A stretch of DNA of 64,000 nucleotides from positions 1-64,000 of the forward strand of contig JAMOUQ010000055.1 of NCBI GenBank assembly GCA_027068085.1. The letters are read 5' to 3'. This stretch comes from Desulfobacteraceae bacterium (GTDB taxonomy: Bacteria > Desulfobacterota > Desulfobacteria > Desulfobacterales > Desulfosarcinaceae). Numbering within the stretch: position 1 is the stretch's first letter; each line of letters starts with the position of its first letter. The notes below the pieces were generated by a model, which had not been told where the DNA came from, made no database searches, and saw only the letters and a program-made list of their open reading frames with translations. The position numbers were made by a program, and so were the translations under genes. This document shows positions 61,801 to 64,000 of the stretch, one piece after another.

Positions 61801-62442
61801 ATGAACTGGTTGACCAAAACACTGGGTTCTTCCATCGGCAAGAAGCTGATGATGGCCGTAACCGGTCTTAGTTTCTGCGGTTTTCTGGCCGTCCATCTTG
61901 CCGGCAACCTGACGATCTACGGGGGCAAGGATGCCTTCAACAGCTATGCGGAACACCTGCATTCCCTGGGGCCTCTGATCACCGCGGCCGAAATCGTGCT
62001 GCTCGTATTTGCCCTGGTGCATGTGCTTACCGGCCTGACCCTGTTCTACCAGAACCTGGCGGCCCGGCCGGTTCGCTATCGAATCAACCGCAGCGCCGGC
62101 GGAAGGACCATCGGTTCCGGCACCATGCCTTACACCGGAATCTTCCTGCTGATTTTCGTGGTTCTGCACCTGATGAACTTTCACTTCGTCGACAAAACCG
62201 ACACCACCATCTACAACCTGGTTTCAGCGGCTTTTTCCAGGCCCCTGTTGGTGGTATTCTATATCGTGGCCATGGTTGTGGCCGCCATTCACGTCAGCCA
62301 CGGATTGTGGAGTGCTTTTCAAACCATGGGCGCCAGCCACCCCAAGTACACCCCTTTCATAAAAGCCCTGAGCACTGTCTTTGCAATCCTGGTGGGCATC
62401 GGGTTCGGATTTCTGCCAATCTACATATCGATCATAGCCTAA
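61801..62442 (+). CDS. sdhC: Succinate dehydrogenase/fumarate reductase cytochrome b subunit
   Basis: A 213-residue membrane protein with five spans: [76 protein letters not shown] and [18 protein letters not shown]. Four to five histidines within or beside the helices (HLAGNL, HVLTG, HLMNFHF, HVSHG) should hold two b hemes, as in the type B enzymes of Wolinella and Desulfo-species. It passes electrons between menaquinone and the iron-sulfur subunit. The flavoprotein gene follows 13 bases later. Confidence 0.92.
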   Translation: MNWLTKTLGSSIGKKLMMAVTGLSFCGFLAVHLAGNLTIYGGKDAFNSYAEHLHSLGPLITAAEIVLLVFALVHVLTGLTLFYQNLAARPVRYRINRSAGGRTIGSGTMPYTGIFLLIFVVLHLMNFHFVDKTDTTIYNLVSAAFSRPLLVVFYIVAMVVAAIHVSHGLWSAFQTMGASHPKYTPFIKALSTVFAILVGIGFGFLPIYISIIA

Positions 62443-62455
62443 GAAAGGAAATATC

Positions 62456-64000
62456 ATGGTGTTAGACGCTAAAGTTCCCGGTGGGCCACTGGCACAGAAG
62501 TGGGATCGGCACCGTTTCGAACTCAAGCTGGTCAGCCCTGCCAACAAACGTAAATTCACCATCATCGTGGTGGGCACGGGACTGGCCGGCGGGTCGGCGG
62601 CAGCCACCCTGGCCGAGCTCGGTTACAATGTAAAATCGTTCTGCATCCAGGACAGCCCCCGCCGGGCCCACAGTATAGCCGCCCAGGGAGGCATCAATGC
62701 CGCCAAGAACTATCCCAACGACGGCGACAGCATCTGGCGCCTGTTTTACGATACCATCAAAGGCGGCGACTTCCGGGCCAGGGAAGCCAACGTTTACCGC
62801 CTGGCCCAGGTCAGTAACCTGATAATCGACCATTGCACGGCCCAGGGAATCCCTTTCGCCAGAGAATACGGCGGGCTGCTTGCCAACCGCTCCTTTGGCG
62901 GAGCCCAGGTATCGCGCACCTTCTACGCCCGCGGCCAGACCGGCCAGCAATTACTGCTGGGGGCCTACAGCGCCATGATGCGTCAGGTGACCGCCGGCAA
63001 GATCAGGGTCTTTCCCCGCCGGGAAATGCTGGATCTGGTGCTGGTAAACGGCCATGCCAAGGGTATCATAACCCGCAACCTGATAACCGGGGAGCTGGAA
63101 CGGCACGCGGCAGACGCCGTCGTGCTCGCAACCGGCGGCTACGCCAACGTCTATTTCCTTTCCACCAACGCCATGAGCTCCAACGTGACGGCCACCTACC
63201 GGGCCTACAAGCGGGGCGCCTTTTTCGCCAATCCCTGCTTTACCCAGATTCACCCGACCTGCATCCCGGTACACGGCACCTACCAGAGCAAACTTACCCT
63301 GATGAGTGAAAGCCTGCGCAACGACGGCCGGGTGTGGGTGCCGAAAAAACCCGGAGACAAGCGTCCGCCCAACGAAATCCCGGAAGAAGAACGGGACTAT
63401 TACCTGGAGCGCAAGTATCCCAGTTTCGGCAATCTCGTTCCCCGCGACGTGGCCTCCCGCAACGCCAAGGCCCAGTGTGACCAGGGCAAGGGCGTCGGTG
63501 AAACCGGCCTTGCGGTCTACCTGGACTTTGCCGACGCCATCAAGCGCGACGGCCGCGAAGTGATCGAAAGAAAGTACGGCAACCTCTTTGCCATGTACCA
63601 GAAAATAACCGGCGAGGATCCGTATCAGACCCCCATGAAGATCTATCCCGCGGTCCATTACACCATGGGCGGGCTGTGGGTCGATTACAACCTTATGAGT
63701 ACCATCGACGGCCTTTTCGTCATCGGCGAGGCCAATTTCTCCGACCACGGAGCCAACCGCCTGGGGGCCAGCGCCCTGATGCAGGGCCTGGCCGACGGCT
63801 ACTTCATCCTGCCCTACACCATAGGAGACTATCTGGCCGGTTATCTCGGGGAAAAAGTGTCAACCGACCATTCTTCTTTCAAAGAGGTCGAAAAAGAGGT
63901 CAGGGAAAAAACGGACCGGCTGCTTGCCATCGGCGGCAAGCGCACGGTGGACGACTTCCATCGACAGCTCGGGCTGATAATGTGGGATTACTGCGGTATG
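62456..64000 (+). CDS. sdhA: Succinate dehydrogenase/fumarate reductase flavoprotein (3' end outside window)
   Basis: An open frame of 515 codons to the window end; start ATG at 62456 behind [31 protein letters not shown] binds [21 protein letters not shown] has the histidine that carries FAD covalently, and [20 protein letters not shown] and [13 protein letters not shown] supply the substrate His, Glu/Arg and His. [27 protein letters not shown] closes the FAD site. The full protein is normally 620-660 residues, so about a fifth is missing. An iron-sulfur subunit (sdhB) is expected next. Confidence 0.95.
   Translation, partial: MVLDAKVPGGPLAQKWDRHRFELKLVSPANKRKFTIIVVGTGLAGGSAAATLAELGYNVKSFCIQDSPRRAHSIAAQGGINAAKNYPNDGDSIWRLFYDTIKGGDFRAREANVYRLAQVSNLIIDHCTAQGIPFAREYGGLLANRSFGGAQVSRTFYARGQTGQQLLLGAYSAMMRQVTAGKIRVFPRREMLDLVLVNGHAKGIITRNLITGELERHAADAVVLATGGYANVYFLSTNAMSSNVTATYRAYKRGAFFANPCFTQIHPTCIPVHGTYQSKLTLMSESLRNDGRVWVPKKPGDKRPPNEIPEEERDYYLERKYPSFGNLVPRDVASRNAKAQCDQGKGVGETGLAVYLDFADAIKRDGREVIERKYGNLFAMYQKITGEDPYQTPMKIYPAVHYTMGGLWVDYNLMSTIDGLFVIGEANFSDHGANRLGASALMQGLADGYFILPYTIGDYLAGYLGEKVSTDHSSFKEVEKEVREKTDRLLAIGGKRTVDDFHRQLGLIMWDYCGM

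Overview
The window reads as chromosome of an anaerobic Gram-negative bacterium, most likely a member of the Desulfobacterota (former Deltaproteobacteria). The clues are GC-rich coding sequence, a tungstate (Tup) transporter, a fumarate reductase/succinate dehydrogenase of the two-heme single-cytochrome type, many low-potential iron-sulfur and flavin proteins, and the 3' end of a selenocysteine tRNA gene. No genus can be named from sequence alone.

Region 1 (1-5724) is the right end of an integrated element, visibly more AT-rich than the rest. It holds the C-terminus of a superfamily II helicase, small unknown proteins, a truncated MazG-like protein, a stand-alone GGQ release-factor-like protein, an HNH protein, a Dam-type adenine methylase and a tyrosine integrase. 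It ends at a partial copy of the 3' end of a tRNA gene whose 8-base acceptor half identifies tRNA-Sec (selC). A HEPN-like gene (5790-6455) follows, and at about 6574 there is a weaker look-alike of the same tRNA end; GC-rich core genes start just after it.

Region 2 (6646-14765): chalcone-isomerase-like secreted protein, pyrD, a flavodoxin-fold iron-sulfur flavoprotein, then a four-gene signalling run: diguanylate cyclase (GGDEF), PHP phosphoesterase, HEAT-repeat protein and HD-GYP phosphodiesterase. The last two seem to share the same N-terminal domain. Region 3 (14773-22232, minus strand): tungstate transporter tupABC with its probable HTH/PBP-like regulator, a large GAF-domain protein and a lipoprotein built of three tandem repeats. 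Region 4 (22686-27827, plus strand): a compact seven-gene run of ferredoxin, MetE-like protein, FKBP-like protein with a Cys-rich tail, dynamin-like GTPase, signal-less solute-binding protein, PNPOx-like flavoprotein and DUF523 protein. This is the least familiar gene set in the window.

Region 5 (27915-38721): copper ATPase copA and copZ, thiL, a DEAD-box RNA helicase, an NlpC/P60 hydrolase, two unknown proteins, a LolC/E permease and a histone-H1-like membrane protein. Region 6 (38785-46236): a five-gene peptide transporter of YejABE type with separate ATPases, and a divergent M24 aminopeptidase. Region 7 (46309-53242): rplM-rpsI, a TIM-barrel isomerase, CYTH and EEP-fold hydrolases, then an L,D-transpeptidase/coiled-coil/bactofilin operon and a SAM hydrolase joined to ruvB. 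Region 8 (53242-64000): ruvCAB, the complete tolQRAB-pal-cpoB envelope system, an HD-domain nucleotidase, and the start of the fumarate reductase/succinate dehydrogenase operon, whose flavoprotein runs off the window end.
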